From Selaginella moellendorffii (lineage: Eukaryota > Streptophyta > Lycopodiopsida > Selaginellales > Selaginellaceae): a DNA stretch of 64,000 nucleotides. Positions 44,476-55,108 of this stretch are shown piece after piece. The notes beneath the pieces were generated by a model. That model ran no database searches, was not told the origin of the DNA, and was given only the letters and a program-made list of their open reading frames with translations. Made by a program: the position numbers and the translations under genes. The stretch spans positions 314,945 through 378,944 of the forward strand of contig NW_003314326.1 in NCBI RefSeq assembly GCF_000143415.4, read 5' to 3'. How positions within the stretch are numbered: the first letter of the stretch is position 1; every line of letters starts with the position of its first letter.

Positions 44476-46506
44476 CTAGCATTGCATGGAATCGAACAAT
44501 CGAGTCAGTGTTTGCTCCACCTCGGCGGCGCTAAATCTCACACTGGAGGCCTCAATGAGAGCGCCATAGCTCTGGAGATAGCTCCGATAGGCCGGGACGA
44601 TGTTGTGGACGACGGCGGCCTTGGTCGCGTCTCGCAGCTCCTGGTCGGGGATCCCCACGCCCCGGTGCTTGACGCATGTCTCCTCCAGCGCGGCAGTGAA
44701 GCCATCCAGTCGCTGCTTCACCAGCTGCCGTGCCGCCTCCGCCCCCGACACGAGGAACAATCCCTGTCGGGAGAGCTGGCCCAGAACTTTGCCCCATCCT
44801 TCCTTCTGGTAGGCCAACGCGTGCTCCTGGACCTTGGATCGCCGGTCCTTGAGCCACGAATCCGTGAGCGCTAGCTGCCGGATCGTGTCGCCGCCACCGC
44901 CGCCACTCTTTGGCGGCTGGATCTTGAGCTTCTTGACGCGAGTGAAGACGTAGTAGGCGTTGTTCATGAGGAAGATGCGCTGGTGGACGAGATCCTTGTA
45001 CCACTTCCGGCTCTTGGCCGCCAGCGCGTCCTCCAAGCTTGCGATCATCTCCACGATTGCCTGCTCCAGGATGAGCCGCCGCTGCTGCTGGAATTCCCTG
45101 GGCTTGGCCGAGTTGATCAGCGGATTCGAGTCTTTCCAGCTCTGCTCGATCTGGAGGACCTGCTCCATGGTCTGGACGTAGCAGTCGGAGGTGACGGCCT
45201 TGACGTAGTTGACGACGTAGCTGCTAAGCTTGTCTACGCCCGCGTCTTGGGGAGCGCGGAGATCCACCATGTAGTGCTGAGTTTGGTGTGATCGGATTAG
45301 CTGGTTCTTGAATCCCCAGAAGAGCTTGGACGCCGAATCCACCGCCAACTTGTGGAGCTCCCTCGCCCGGATCCTCACCTGGGTGGAGCACTCCCCTTTG
45401 CCGGCGAAGAGCTGCTGCGAGATTGTCACTCCAAGTTGCTGTAGCGTCGAGTACATGTCAAGCAGCTGGAAGATCTTGTCCGGCCTCTGGAAAGTTTGGT
45501 GTTGCTGCTGCCGGTCCCATCGCACGAAACTCTCGCCAAACTCGAGCAGCGTGTGCATTCCGGATGGTCCTGCGATCCTTGCGAAGCACTCGTTCACCTC
45601 CCACGGCTCTAGCACGTCTCCGAAAACCTTGGAGCACAAGTCAATCTCGGCAGTGTAGACGATGGTGATGGCGGTCTCCAGGTGACCGTTCCACTCGAGG
45701 ATCAAATCCTCCGACTGTAGCTGTTGCTCGTTGTCATGTTGTGGAGATTTCTTCCCGTAGCTGCGGGTGATCCAGTCCACCAGTGACGAGCTCTGCCGAA
45801 GTTTCTTCACACGTTCTTGCTGGTAGACCCTTACACACCTCTCCAAGCCTCCCGCTACCAACACCACCATCTTCTTCAAGATCATCTGGAGCTTGTCCAG
45901 CGTTTGATGATCGCCCTCCAATGCCACCACCGCCAATGCCTGCTCGCCCTTCCTCCTCCTCCTGGACGAATTCCTCCCCATCCTAGGACTCTTGCCCCCC
46001 TCGCTAGCGGAGCTGCAAGGATTGTAGTCGCAAACGCTAGAGCTTTCCCTTACCAGCCTTTGAAACTCCCCTTCCAGCTTGTCCGCCGCGATCTCCACCA
46101 GCCGCTGCTCGTCCTCGCCGCGGCAACCAGCAGCATTGCCCTGCAATTCCTCCAGCGCCGCCACCGCCGAGAGGTAGCCGGCAATGTCGAGCTGGGGATC
46201 CCCGCCCTCGATAGCCCTCTCCAGCCAGCGCAATCGCTCCAATCTCTCGAGCGCCAGCCGCGCGGCCGCTACCGCGGCATCGATGTGGCGATCTGCCCTG
46301 CTAGCCTGCTCTGACCTCTCTTGCAGCGGCGCGATCCTGGCGCGCAATGCGGGCAGCTTGCTCTCCATCCGCCCCAGCTGCGATTGGAGCGCCTCGAGGC
46401 CCGAGGCGAGATCTACAGCCTCGGCCATGGAGCGCGACAGCAGCTGGCTCCAAGAGATCAGCTGCTCCCGGTGACGATCTACATTCCTCCCCAACCAATC
46501 ATCCAT
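44476..46506 (-). CDS. EXO70: exocyst complex subunit EXO70
   Basis: The intronless gene encodes 676 residues from the ATG at 46506 (the frame continues upstream only with non-ATG codons). The N-terminus is a long helical rod rich in Leu, Ala and Arg (SQLGRMESKLPALRARI). The C-terminal half carries the Pfam Exo70 pattern: YCxxR-like RIAGPSGMHTLLEFGESF, LSSYVVNYVKAVTSDCY, IFLMNNAYYVFTRVKKLKI and FTAALEETCVKHRGVGIPD, which is the phosphoinositide-binding end in known EXO70s. EXO70 tethers secretory vesicles to the plasma membrane, and land plants keep many copies, mostly intronless. A Ser-rich, basic insert lies around residues 180-200 (SSRRRRKGEQ). Confidence 0.94.
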   Translation of the reverse strand: MDDWLGRNVDRHREQLISWSQLLSRSMAEAVDLASGLEALQSQLGRMESKLPALRARIAPLQERSEQASRADRHIDAAVAAARLALERLERLRWLERAIEGGDPQLDIAGYLSAVAALEELQGNAAGCRGEDEQRLVEIAADKLEGEFQRLVRESSSVCDYNPCSSASEGGKSPRMGRNSSRRRRKGEQALAVVALEGDHQTLDKLQMILKKMVVLVAGGLERCVRVYQQERVKKLRQSSSLVDWITRSYGKKSPQHDNEQQLQSEDLILEWNGHLETAITIVYTAEIDLCSKVFGDVLEPWEVNECFARIAGPSGMHTLLEFGESFVRWDRQQQHQTFQRPDKIFQLLDMYSTLQQLGVTISQQLFAGKGECSTQVRIRARELHKLAVDSASKLFWGFKNQLIRSHQTQHYMVDLRAPQDAGVDKLSSYVVNYVKAVTSDCYVQTMEQVLQIEQSWKDSNPLINSAKPREFQQQRRLILEQAIVEMIASLEDALAAKSRKWYKDLVHQRIFLMNNAYYVFTRVKKLKIQPPKSGGGGGDTIRQLALTDSWLKDRRSKVQEHALAYQKEGWGKVLGQLSRQGLFLVSGAEAARQLVKQRLDGFTAALEETCVKHRGVGIPDQELRDATKAAVVHNIVPAYRSYLQSYGALIEASSVRFSAAEVEQTLTRLFDSMQC

Positions 46507-46696
46507 TCCGCGAGTGCTAGAACAAGAACACGCATACCACGCCACGCTCGCTTAGTCCTCGACCTAAATTCAACAACCACCTCTCGTCTAGTCGCGCAGT
46601 CAACTCTCCCCAGTAAAGGCGTAGTAGATAATGCAATTTACCATTTTAGTAAAACTTGCTAAAGGAATTTTGTAAAATCAGATAGCGAATATGCTA

Positions 46697-47225
46697 CTAC
46701 TCGCGGATCTCGGGGCATATTCGTTCTTCGTCAAGAACAGGGGACCCCTTCTCTCCGGGAGGGAATGCGAGCGAGAGGTCCGATCCTTTCCCTCTGGGGG
46801 AGAAATCAAGCGTGAGGTCCGTTCGAGGGGGATTTCTCACGTAGACATTGAGCGATCGATCGTCCAGGCGAATAATTCCGGACGTGTAGCCATATTCGAT
46901 GCAGAGGACCCAGATATCCTGGATGGCTTCCATGAAATCGTAGAATGTGTGCGCGGTGACGCGAGGGACGCCCAGCATCACCACCACCGTCCCAAATCTG
47001 CCCTGGTACACATTTGGGGCATTTGGATGATCGAAGAGGAGGGCTTCCCAGGCGTAGGAGGCGGCGTAGCACATCTCGGACTGGCCCAGGCGATGGCCTT
47101 GCTCGTGGCGAAAGCACTGCAAGCGGGCGACTGAGGAGTATGCTGTGGCTGCGTGATGGTAGCGGTGCGTGAGCGTGATTCATCACCCCGGCGATCAGAG
47201 CGACAACGAACAAGAGCTTTGACAT
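46697..47225 (-). CDS. possible small secreted protein, unrecognised
   Basis: A two-exon model joins 47225-47187 (MSKLLFVVALIAG, a signal-peptide-like core) to 47116-46697 across a 70-bp intron with GTGATG donor and TTGCAG acceptor, phase 0, giving 152 residues. The mature part starts CFRHEQGHRLGQSEMC and includes FYDFMEAIQDIWVLC and IIRLDDRSLNVYVRNPP. It ends in two similar charged segments (DLTLDFSPRGKG and DLSLAFPPGEKG). I do not recognise the family. Without the intron the two frames are separate, so the model rests on splice signals and the signal peptide. Confidence 0.4.
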
Positions 47226-47409
47226 GATCTTGTTGGGCACTTGATTTTCATCCAGGCTCTTAAACAACTGGGCGTGGGTTTGTCAACAAAGAAGCGGGAG
47301 AATCGATGGAGGCCGTGAAAGGACAAATTGCCCAGTGTTTTCTTTGCAAGGAGCACATATGCCCGAAAAGGGCATAGATTTTGTCCATAGCATAGCATGT
47401 TTTTGCCAA

Positions 47410-47935
47410 GACTGTCATGTTGATATCGTACTCAACCTGGACTTATCGATCAGGATCGAATTCTGCATATGCCCAAATCGGGTATTTATATGAAGTCAAA
47501 CTTTTAGCGAGATGGCCGAGCCGGATGCTGTTTTGTAGAATACCATTTTCTTGGCTTAGACGCAAAGCGGGTAAATAGACCAAGCAATGATCGCCCTTAC
47601 AAGATTCTCCTCAGGACGCTGGCCGCAAATACCCAAACTGGTCATGTTGATGAAGTTCCAGATAATGTCCCAGCACAATTCAGTCTCATACATTGCCATT
47701 TTTTCATCTTATTCACAGACTAAGCATATTATTGAAGCGAAGGGAGTGTTTGATTTAATGCCCAAGAAGAACTTTTGTTTTCTTACAACAATGCTTCCGC
47801 ATACGCCCAAAATGGGCATCTTGAGAAAACTTTTTGATCGCACGACCCTGTCTCATGAGACGCTAGACATGCACGGAAGAATTGTAGATTCCGAGAGATT
47901 GTTTGGCAGTAACAGGAATGGAGTGATGTGATGTG
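47410..47935 (+). pseudogene. partial degenerate duplicate of the downstream PPR gene
   Basis: The stretch aligns with about 49041-49690 of the PPR gene at 48718-50475 in the same orientation. Examples are CTTATCGATCAGG at both places, GCATATGCCCAAA(A/T)CGGGTATTT, TCCACTCAGGACGCT/CTCCTCAGGACGCT, GCACAATTCAGTCTC, and the coding remnants FDLMPKKNF and VDSERLFGSNRNGVM against FDSMPEQSF and VDSERLFGSMAHKDIVM. Several deletions and frameshifts remove more than 100 bp. No start or full domain remains. Confidence 0.85.
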
Positions 47936-48214
47936 GTACAATATTGTTGATTATTTAGTCAGAATCACTTAATGTCTAAAGTCTCAATCTCGGGCAAGTT
48001 GGTGGACCTTGGCTATTTTATCTCTGTCTCAACGCTTCTTCTTTGTGCCATAGCCTCCTGAAGAAACAGCTGCTAGTTTCTACCTCAAAAGTCTCTTTGC
48101 TCCAACCCAAAATCTAGAGCTCAGTGAACACCTCTTACCTTCCCAGATGCGCGGGAAGGAATTAATGAATATGCTACGCGAATATTTTGGAAGCTAGGGA
48201 TACAATTCTACTCC

Positions 48215-48682
48215 ATGGCTTCATGGAATGCGGGCAGCAGTGCGCTCAAATCATGCTCGCCCCCGCTGCCTCGAGCGAGAATTCCCCCGGGCGTGAGAAT
48301 GCCAGGTGAGAGAAGATTCTTGCTTGCTTTGATTGATCGTGTCCTTGTCCTTGCACAGCAGTCATGGTGGCGGCTATGGCGATGAGGACTTGTCGCAATT
48401 GTAAGAAGCAATTCGATCCTCTTGCCAACAGCTCAGGAGCTTGCCGATTCCACACAGCACACTACGGTGGTAAGTTCTTCCTCGAGCTACTTCTCTCTCT
48501 TTCTCTTTGTAATCTTCCCTGATCAAGGCGAGACCAAGAGGAAATTCGAGAGCGTGTACAAGGGAGGCACCATGAACACATCGGGCGCTGGTGAGATCTC
48601 TCACTACTGGCACTGCTGCGGCAGCCCAGACCCCTTCGATGCTGGCTGCCAATCCTCTCCCCATCTCTCGTATGACGATTGA
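48215..48682 (+). CDS. conserved small Cys-rich protein of unknown function
   Basis: Three exons (48215-48305, 48359-48469, 48528-48682) give 118 residues. After a 38-residue Ser/Pro/Arg-rich leader, possibly a targeting peptide, the conserved part reads TCRNCKKQFDPLANSS, CRFHTAHYGGETKRKFESVY and YWHCCGSPDPFDAGC, ending SYDD. The pattern of CxxC, CxFH, HCC and GC suggests a zinc-binding fold. I recall very similar small proteins across plants, with no assigned role. The third intron boundary uses an AAG acceptor. The stop lies 35 bp before the ATG of the next PPR gene. Confidence 0.78.
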
Positions 48683-48717
48683 TCGATCTCGATCTCCATC
48701 GATCTAGACTCGCATGA

Positions 48718-50475
48718 ATGGAACCGGCACTTGTCCTGGATCGCCAGGAATGCATCCGTCAGCTCAATTCGTGCAGGACTCTGGCCTCGGTGCGGCAAAT
48801 CCATGCTCAGATTCTCGAATCCCAGATCGCCACCGATGATACCTTCGTCTTCAACAAGCTCATCGAGGTCTACGGCAAGTGTGGGGGTATCAAGCATGCC
48901 GAGGAGGTGTTCCAAAGCATGGATTATTCGCGCGACTCCATCTCCTGGGATTTCATGCTCACTGCCTACTCGAGGAACGGGAACCTGGAAGAGTCGAAGC
49001 AGCTCTTTGATAGGATGCCTCGTAAAGGAGTCATTGCCTGGACTGTTATGCTGAGATCGTATGCTCAATCTGGGCTTATCGATCAGGCAAGAGAGATGCT
49101 GGATCGAATGCCAGAGCATGACGCCACATCCTTTAACACGATGATTTCTGCATATGCCCAAAACGGGTATTTTGATGAAGCCGAGCTTTTGTTTAGTGAG
49201 ATGCCTGAACCGGATCTTGTTTCGTGGAACACCATTCTCTCCGCTTACACACAAAGCGGCCGAATAGACCACACAAAGATAGTGTTTTTCAAGATTCCAC
49301 TCAGGACGCTAGTTTCCTGGAACACTTTCTTGTCTGCAAATACCCAAGCTGGTAATATCAATGAAGTGTTGCTTGTGTTCCAGATTATGCCCGAGCACAA
49401 TTCAGTCTCCTACACTGCTCTCTTGTCATCTCTTGCGCAAACCGGGCATCTGAGTGAAGCAAAGAGAGTCTTTGATTCAATGCCCGAGCAGAGCTTCGTT
49501 TCCTTTACAGCAATGCTTTCGGCATACGCCCAAAATGGGCATCTTGAGGGTGCGAGGGAGCTCTTTGATCGCATGCCGGAGCACGACTCCGTCTCGTGGA
49601 ACGCTATGCTCTCTGCATATGCACAAAACGGAAGGATGGTAGACTCCGAGAGGCTGTTTGGCAGTATGGCTCACAAGGATATAGTGATGTTGAATGCAAT
49701 GTTGTGTGCGTATGCTCAAAACGGGCATACTGATAAAACTCAAGAAATCTTCAACGAGATGCATCACCATAGCTTGGTCTCGTTGAATGCAATGCTTGTC
49801 GCCTATGCTTCTGCTGGAAGAGTCAGTGATGCAGTAGCGCTGTTCGAACAGATGCCGGAGCGGAACGTCGGATCTTGGAATGCCATGCTTGCTGCATTTG
49901 GATGTGGACGAATAGAGGAAGCCAAGCATCAGTTTGACACAATGCCGGTGAGGAGCATGGGGTCGTGGACGTCGATGCTGGCTGCCTATGCCCAAAACGG
50001 GCATATAATGGAAACCAAGAAGATGTTTGACGAGATGCCTCAACACGATCTAGCCGCCTGGAATTCACTCCTCCTTGCCGCAGCCCAAGACGACGATCGA
50101 GAGCTCCTCAGTCGGGTTTTCATGGCAATGCCCCAGCGCGATACCAAATCCTGGGACATCTTCCTAGCAGCCCATTGTAGATCGATCGATCACGCCAACA
50201 CGGCCTTGAAGATCTTCGAAAGGATGCCCGAGAGAGGTAGAGTTTCATGGAGCACAGCGCTGACCGCGTGTGCCCACGCCAAGCTTGCGGCGGTCAACCT
50301 ATTCAACGCCATGAAGACCGTGGAGTCTCCGTGCGAGAAAGATTTCCTGATCGCATTGTTCAATGCCCAAGATCTAGACGCTGCCCGGCAAATTTTCGTG
50401 TCGATTGCTTTTGACTATGGGCAAGAACCGACCACGCAACACTATCTAGCCATGGTCGAGAGAAAGTTTGACTAA
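48718..50475 (+). CDS. PPR protein of SS/S type, no E/DYW domain
   Basis: The intronless gene encodes 585 residues. The N-terminus has the common QLNSCRTLASVRQIHAQIL segment and VFNKLIEVYGKCGGIKHAEE. About fourteen S motifs follow, mostly 31 residues (for example VSWNAMLSAYAQNGRMVDSE). The last motifs are irregular, and the protein stops soon after QEPTTQHYLAMVERKFD, so the usual E region is missing. An RNA-binding organelle protein is expected. A partial duplicate lies about 0.8 kb upstream (47410-47935). Confidence 0.92.
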   Translation: MEPALVLDRQECIRQLNSCRTLASVRQIHAQILESQIATDDTFVFNKLIEVYGKCGGIKHAEEVFQSMDYSRDSISWDFMLTAYSRNGNLEESKQLFDRMPRKGVIAWTVMLRSYAQSGLIDQAREMLDRMPEHDATSFNTMISAYAQNGYFDEAELLFSEMPEPDLVSWNTILSAYTQSGRIDHTKIVFFKIPLRTLVSWNTFLSANTQAGNINEVLLVFQIMPEHNSVSYTALLSSLAQTGHLSEAKRVFDSMPEQSFVSFTAMLSAYAQNGHLEGARELFDRMPEHDSVSWNAMLSAYAQNGRMVDSERLFGSMAHKDIVMLNAMLCAYAQNGHTDKTQEIFNEMHHHSLVSLNAMLVAYASAGRVSDAVALFEQMPERNVGSWNAMLAAFGCGRIEEAKHQFDTMPVRSMGSWTSMLAAYAQNGHIMETKKMFDEMPQHDLAAWNSLLLAAAQDDDRELLSRVFMAMPQRDTKSWDIFLAAHCRSIDHANTALKIFERMPERGRVSWSTALTACAHAKLAAVNLFNAMKTVESPCEKDFLIALFNAQDLDAARQIFVSIAFDYGQEPTTQHYLAMVERKFD

Positions 50476-50672
50476 ATAGGGTCATTCTTTTCGAATGGTT
50501 TGACCAGAAAAAATGGGTCAAAGAAAGGAAAAAAAACAGACAAAAAGGGGCAAAAAAAAAAAAGTCGTAGGCTCGGCGCTATTTGGGCAGGCTCGGTACC
50601 GAGGCTCGAGCCAATGGCTGGCCTTTGCCAGAGCGAGCTCATAGGGTTGTCCGCTAATTGCGCGGAAAGGAA

Positions 50673-52376
50673 ATGGCATCTCCCTCCAGCTATGGGTGCT
50701 CGCTGTCCAGCAGCCGGGCGCTCTCCACTAGCACGCGGATCCTCGCGCTCAATCCACGCAGGCAAAATGTGAGTGCGAATGCGCAGGGTTTTAGATGCGT
50801 TCTAGTCACCACCGTCAAGGAGCCCAGCGAGCCCAGAGCTGCTAAAAGGTTTGCATGGATGTGGATCAATCGCTGCCTAGATTTCTCTTGATCGCGATCT
50901 CTGTTGCTCCTCCAGGCGTGTTGGAAGCGGCACGAAGCTAATCGGCTGTGGCTCGGCGGTGCCCAAGCAAGTGATCCACAACGATGACTTGTCTAAGTTC
51001 CTGGACACCTCCAACGAGTGGATCCTCCCTCGGACTGGGATCGAACAGCGCCGCGTCCTCTCAGGCAAGAGTTTTGCTCCTTAGTTTCTTGTTTGAGCTT
51101 AGAAAGCTCGAGCTTTAGAGCTCGAGAGAGAGGGCTAGAGCTAAATCGCTCGAGCACGCGCAGGTGAGGAGACTCTCAAGGGCCTGGCTGTGGATGCATG
51201 CAAGAGGGCTCTGGAAATGGCGAAAGTAGAGCCTGAAGATCTCGATCTCATCCTGTTTTGCACATCCTCTGCGGAAGATACGTTCGGTGGTGCTCCCGAG
51301 GTATCGATCAAACTCCCGGCTTTCCATCTTTTTCATTGATTCTCTCGTTTCCTCCCGCAAGATCCAGCGCGAGCTCAGCTGCTCCAACGCGCTCGCCTTC
51401 GACTTAACTGCGGCATGTAGCGGCTTCGTCGTGGGCCTCGTTACTGCTACACGATATATCAAAGGTGGTCAATCGATCGAGAGAAGCAAAAGCGCTCCTT
51501 TTATCTTTTCTCTTTCCATCTCACAAACTCGAGCTCTTTCTTGCAGGAGGTGGATACAAGACGGCTCTCGTGGTTGGCGCCGATGCACTGTCGAGATATG
51601 TCGACTGGAGCGATCGATCGACGTGTATTCTTTTCGGGGACGGCGCTGGAGCTGTGGTTTTACAGGTACTGTAACGAGAAAAGACGAACTTTTCGTGTTT
51701 GTTTGTGGATGAGCTTGCGATGATTTCCAGGCGTGCAGCGAGGACGAGGACAGTTTGCTTGGCTTTGATATGCACACCGATGGAAGCGGACAAAAGTAAG
51801 ATCCTGATTTTATTCATTGCTTTGCAGGACGCTGGATTTGCTCCTTTTTTTTATCCAGACACCTCCACGCAAGGATCGAGCCAGCGGAGGACGCAAAGAT
51901 CCTCCACAATGGAAATGGATCCACAACCATCAGCACTCCTGCGAGACCACCATCGTATCAATGCGTCCAGATGAACGGGAGAGAGGTGTTTCGATTTGCT
52001 GTACGCTCGGTTCCTCAAGTTGTGGAGGCCGCGTTGCAAGAGGCCGGTCTCGAGAATCACCACATCGATTGGCTTCTACTCCACCAGGTTCGTCGTGATT
52101 CTAAGTTCTTCTTGGAGCGGCGCTATCATTTTCTTTTTTTTTTTGTTCTTCCAGGCAAACCAAAGAATCATAGACGCAGTGTCCGAGAGATTGGCGATAT
52201 CGCAGGAAAGAGTGTTATCCAACTTGGTAAACTATGGCAACACGAGTGCCGCGTCCATTCCTCTGGCGCTGGACGAGGCGGTCCGGAGTGGCAAAGTGAA
52301 GCGCGGCGACGTGATCGCCTCCGCGGGTTTTGGAGCTGGTCTTACGTGGGCGAGCGCCATTTTCAAGTGGGGATAG
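50673..52376 (+). CDS. KAS3: beta-ketoacyl-ACP synthase III, plastidic
   Basis: This enzyme condenses acetyl-CoA with malonyl-ACP, the first condensation of plastid fatty-acid synthesis. Eight exons (50673-50848, 50916-51064, 51164-51300, 51362-51464, 51547-51665, 51731-51795, 51859-52087, 52155-52376) give 399 residues, with a Ser/Arg-rich transit peptide of roughly 60. The catalytic triad is Cys173 (TAACSGF), His325 ([12 protein letters not shown]) and Asn355 (NYGNTSAAS). [13 protein letters not shown] and [15 protein letters not shown] are typical of FabH. Exon 2 could end at 51064 with a GC donor (CAG|GCAAGA) or at 51070 with a GT donor (AGA|GTTTTG). Both keep the frame, and the second adds two residues. 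Confidence 0.95.
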
Positions 52377-52454
52377 ATGATAGCTAGATAATCGCGTAGC
52401 TATTCTTTATTTCTCTGGAAATAATACTATTCTTTTTGGAATGCGTCCATCTCC

Positions 52455-53972
52455 ATGGCGGCGGCGAGGAGCGCGGAGGTGTTGAGCGTGGACGAATGCA
52501 TCCATCTTCTCAAGGTTTGCAGGAGCAAGGTGGAAGCGGAGAAAATGGATGCGTTGATCCAGCAGGAGAGTTTCCTTCCGGATCACAGGGTCTACCTTTC
52601 GAATCTCCTCGTCCAGGCGTACGGGCGGTGTGGGAGCGTGGAAAACGCCCGCCGGATCTTCGATTCCATCTCGCCCAGGAGCGTTTTCACTTGGAACTTG
52701 ATGCTCGCTGCATATGCCCACAATGGGCATATGTCCGACTGTAGAGCCTTCTTTCAAAAGATGCCCACTTACGACGTAGTGTCTTACAACACTATGCTGG
52801 CTGCTCACTCGCAGTATGGGGATCTGGAGATGGCCAAAGCACTGTTTGTGGCGATGCCCGTTCGAGACACAGTCTCCTGGAACGCTATGCTTTCTGCATA
52901 TGCCCAAAACGGGCATGTGTTGGACGCGAAGAAAGTATTCGACGGGACTCCCGAGTGGAGTTTTGTCTCCTGGAATGCCATGCTGTCTGCATACACACAA
53001 TCCGGGGATATAAGAAAAGCCCGAATGCTGTTTGCAAAGATCCCGTTTTGCGACCACACGTCGTATAACATACTTCTTTCTGCGTGTGCCAAGTGCGGGC
53101 ATTTGCGGGAGGCAAAGGATCTGTTCGATCAAATGCCGTGCAAGGATCTCGTGTCGTGTACGGCTCTGGTTTCGGCTTATGCCCAGCACGGCTATCTCGA
53201 GGACGCGAAAGTAATATTCGATTGGATGCCTGATCGAAACCTTGTCTCTTGGAAGTCAATGCTCGTGGCCTACACCACAAATGGGCATTTGGATGATGCG
53301 AAGGCGTTGTTTAAGGAGATGCCAGATCGTGATACTTGCTCTTGGAACGTGATGCTAGCGGCGAGCTCCGAGAGCTGCAATCTCATCGAGGTGATTGACT
53401 TGTTTTATTTGATTCCTGATCGTAATGTGATATCTTGGAGTGTGATGCTGGCGGTGACTGGAGTGCGTGGTGCAAAGAAGTGGTTTGATCGAATGCCAGA
53501 GCATGATACAGTGGCATGGAATGTGATCTTATCTCTCGTGTCCTTCCAGAAGACTGGATCTGGTTATGCGCTGCAGCTCTTGAGCGAGATGATGGTCACG
53601 GGGTTTAGACCCAACGACGCTTCTTTTGTGTGCGCACTCGTGTCCTCAAGCCATGCTGGTAACACGCGGTCCGGAATCCATTACTGCAAATCCATCTCCT
53701 TTGATCATGGATTGCATCTGTCCAAGCAGCAATTTGGATGCATGGTTGATCTTCTTGGAAGGGCGGGATTTGCTAGAGAGGCTGAGGATCTGATCAGGAA
53801 CATGCCATACAGTGCAGATGCCATTGATTGGAAATCCTTGCTGAGTGCGTGTAAGAGTCACAAGGAATTGGAACTTGGGCTTGGGCTACGGATTGGACAG
53901 AGTATCCGCTGTGACCCCGCAGCACTTCTATTGCTCGAGAACCTGTCCAAAATGCCAAGCACAAACACGTAA
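52455..53972 (+). CDS. PPR protein of SS/PLS type, short E-like end
   Basis: The intronless gene encodes 505 residues. It opens with SVDECIHLLKVCRSKVEAEK and LLVQAYGRCGSVENARRIFD. A run of S motifs follows (FTWNLMLAAYAHNGHMSD, VSWNAMLSAYAQNGHVLDAK and others). The end has GFRPNDASFVCALVSSSHAG, FGCMVDLLGRAGFAREAEDL and DWKSLLSACKSHKELELG, typical of the last motif plus an E1 remnant, without E2 or DYW. It starts 78 bp after the KAS III stop. A perfect 9-bp inverted repeat (52711-52719 with 52725-52733) lies in a YAHNGHM-coding stretch. Confidence 0.92.
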   Translation: MAAARSAEVLSVDECIHLLKVCRSKVEAEKMDALIQQESFLPDHRVYLSNLLVQAYGRCGSVENARRIFDSISPRSVFTWNLMLAAYAHNGHMSDCRAFFQKMPTYDVVSYNTMLAAHSQYGDLEMAKALFVAMPVRDTVSWNAMLSAYAQNGHVLDAKKVFDGTPEWSFVSWNAMLSAYTQSGDIRKARMLFAKIPFCDHTSYNILLSACAKCGHLREAKDLFDQMPCKDLVSCTALVSAYAQHGYLEDAKVIFDWMPDRNLVSWKSMLVAYTTNGHLDDAKALFKEMPDRDTCSWNVMLAASSESCNLIEVIDLFYLIPDRNVISWSVMLAVTGVRGAKKWFDRMPEHDTVAWNVILSLVSFQKTGSGYALQLLSEMMVTGFRPNDASFVCALVSSSHAGNTRSGIHYCKSISFDHGLHLSKQQFGCMVDLLGRAGFAREAEDLIRNMPYSADAIDWKSLLSACKSHKELELGLGLRIGQSIRCDPAALLLLENLSKMPSTNT

Positions 53973-55108
53973 AGATTTAATTGCTTACATCATTTATAAA
54001 TCACCACAAATGAATGCAAAGGTGGGCATATAGCTTTTGCAATGAGGAGAACAAAGTTACTATCGTGTACTTAAAGAGAGAGAATTCAAACACGAGAACG
54101 TAGTGAGAGCTCGTATGGTTTTCTCTGCAACATCAAGAGCTTGTATCTCAAAAGGGACGAGCAAGTGCATTTCTCTCCAATCAAAGAAATCATGCGGCAA
54201 CTCTTGGTGGGCTTGGCAAGCTTGCCCGAACGCGATCTTGTGGACCAGGATGTTCAGCCTGCGACAGCAACTTTTTGGTGAAACTGGGGGATTTCCAAAG
54301 CTCAAGAGGGCTTTCAACTCCACCAAAGCCAGAAGTTACTAGATCATTGGGAAACAGGGCTCTGGAAGTTATTTCCGGGGAGGCCGAAAAGATGGTGTGG
54401 GGCGCTGGAGTTGTATTTGCACTGATGCTTTTGGGAGAAAACCCTTTTGACTTGAGCTGGGATAAGTGGAGAGCGATTGGTATACGCTGATTGATTTGAG
54501 GAGAGATTTACCGTGCAACAAGCTTTGAGTTCAGTGTATTTTACAGTACAATCACAAGACATCGAGGATGTTATCAAAGAAGGAAAGGTGAACGATTCTA
54601 GTTATGTGCACTCCTATACTCAGTTAGCATTCGGTTTCATGATATGCTTGTGCCGGAGTATGAGGCAGCAAGGTGGCAATGTAAAGTCAAGTTAATGATG
54701 CAACAACGAGTCATGAAGAATGAAAAAATCTGTGTTGTTGTGGCTCAGCCTGATCTAGTTGAGCAAAAATTCCCCAGTAGCAACCACTTTAGAGATTTTG
54801 CCAATCACTTCTTTTGTTCTGCCAATGCAGCATTGATGTCGTCCGTCGTCAGTTTGCCACCTGCGCCCCCACTGTGATCTTCAACAGTGCCTCAAAGAAC
54901 CTCCTGTGATCCAGAGTAGCGGCACCACCACTTGCTGAGACATTTGGCATGGAATAACACTGGAAACAGAGGTAATGTCAACAAAGAGCTTCGATCGAGA
55001 AGAGCTTCACAGTACCTGAGTGTTGAGGTACTCTTTGGGGTAACCAGCACCATTTCTACTGTTCCACTTGTGTCGATTTTGGAGTTTCGCTTCGAGTTTG
55101 GCTCATAT
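53973..55108. other. gap with coding-like fragments but no model
   Basis: On the minus strand, 54326-54060 is open for 88 codons and looks protein-like (FFDWREMHLLVPFEIQALDV). Around 54960-54820 short segments (DHRRFFEALLKITV; LTTDDINAALAEQKK) look coding but are in different frames. I could not join them to each other or to the gene at 55.1-56.0 kb. They may be exons of an unrecognised gene or a decayed copy. Confidence 0.4.

Noticed and set aside
46697-47116. Loose similarity of the small secreted protein's C-terminal half to KP4-like proteins known from mosses
   Set aside because: Too few shared residues and too few cysteines to claim a family; left unassigned.
48718-50475. Regularly spaced repeats that could suggest a CRISPR-like or satellite array
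   Set aside because: They are degenerate 93-bp units encoding 31-residue PPR motifs in one long frame.
54060-54326. 88-codon minus-strand frame with protein-like sequence
   Set aside because: No recognised family, no clear splice partners; left as part of an unresolved gap.
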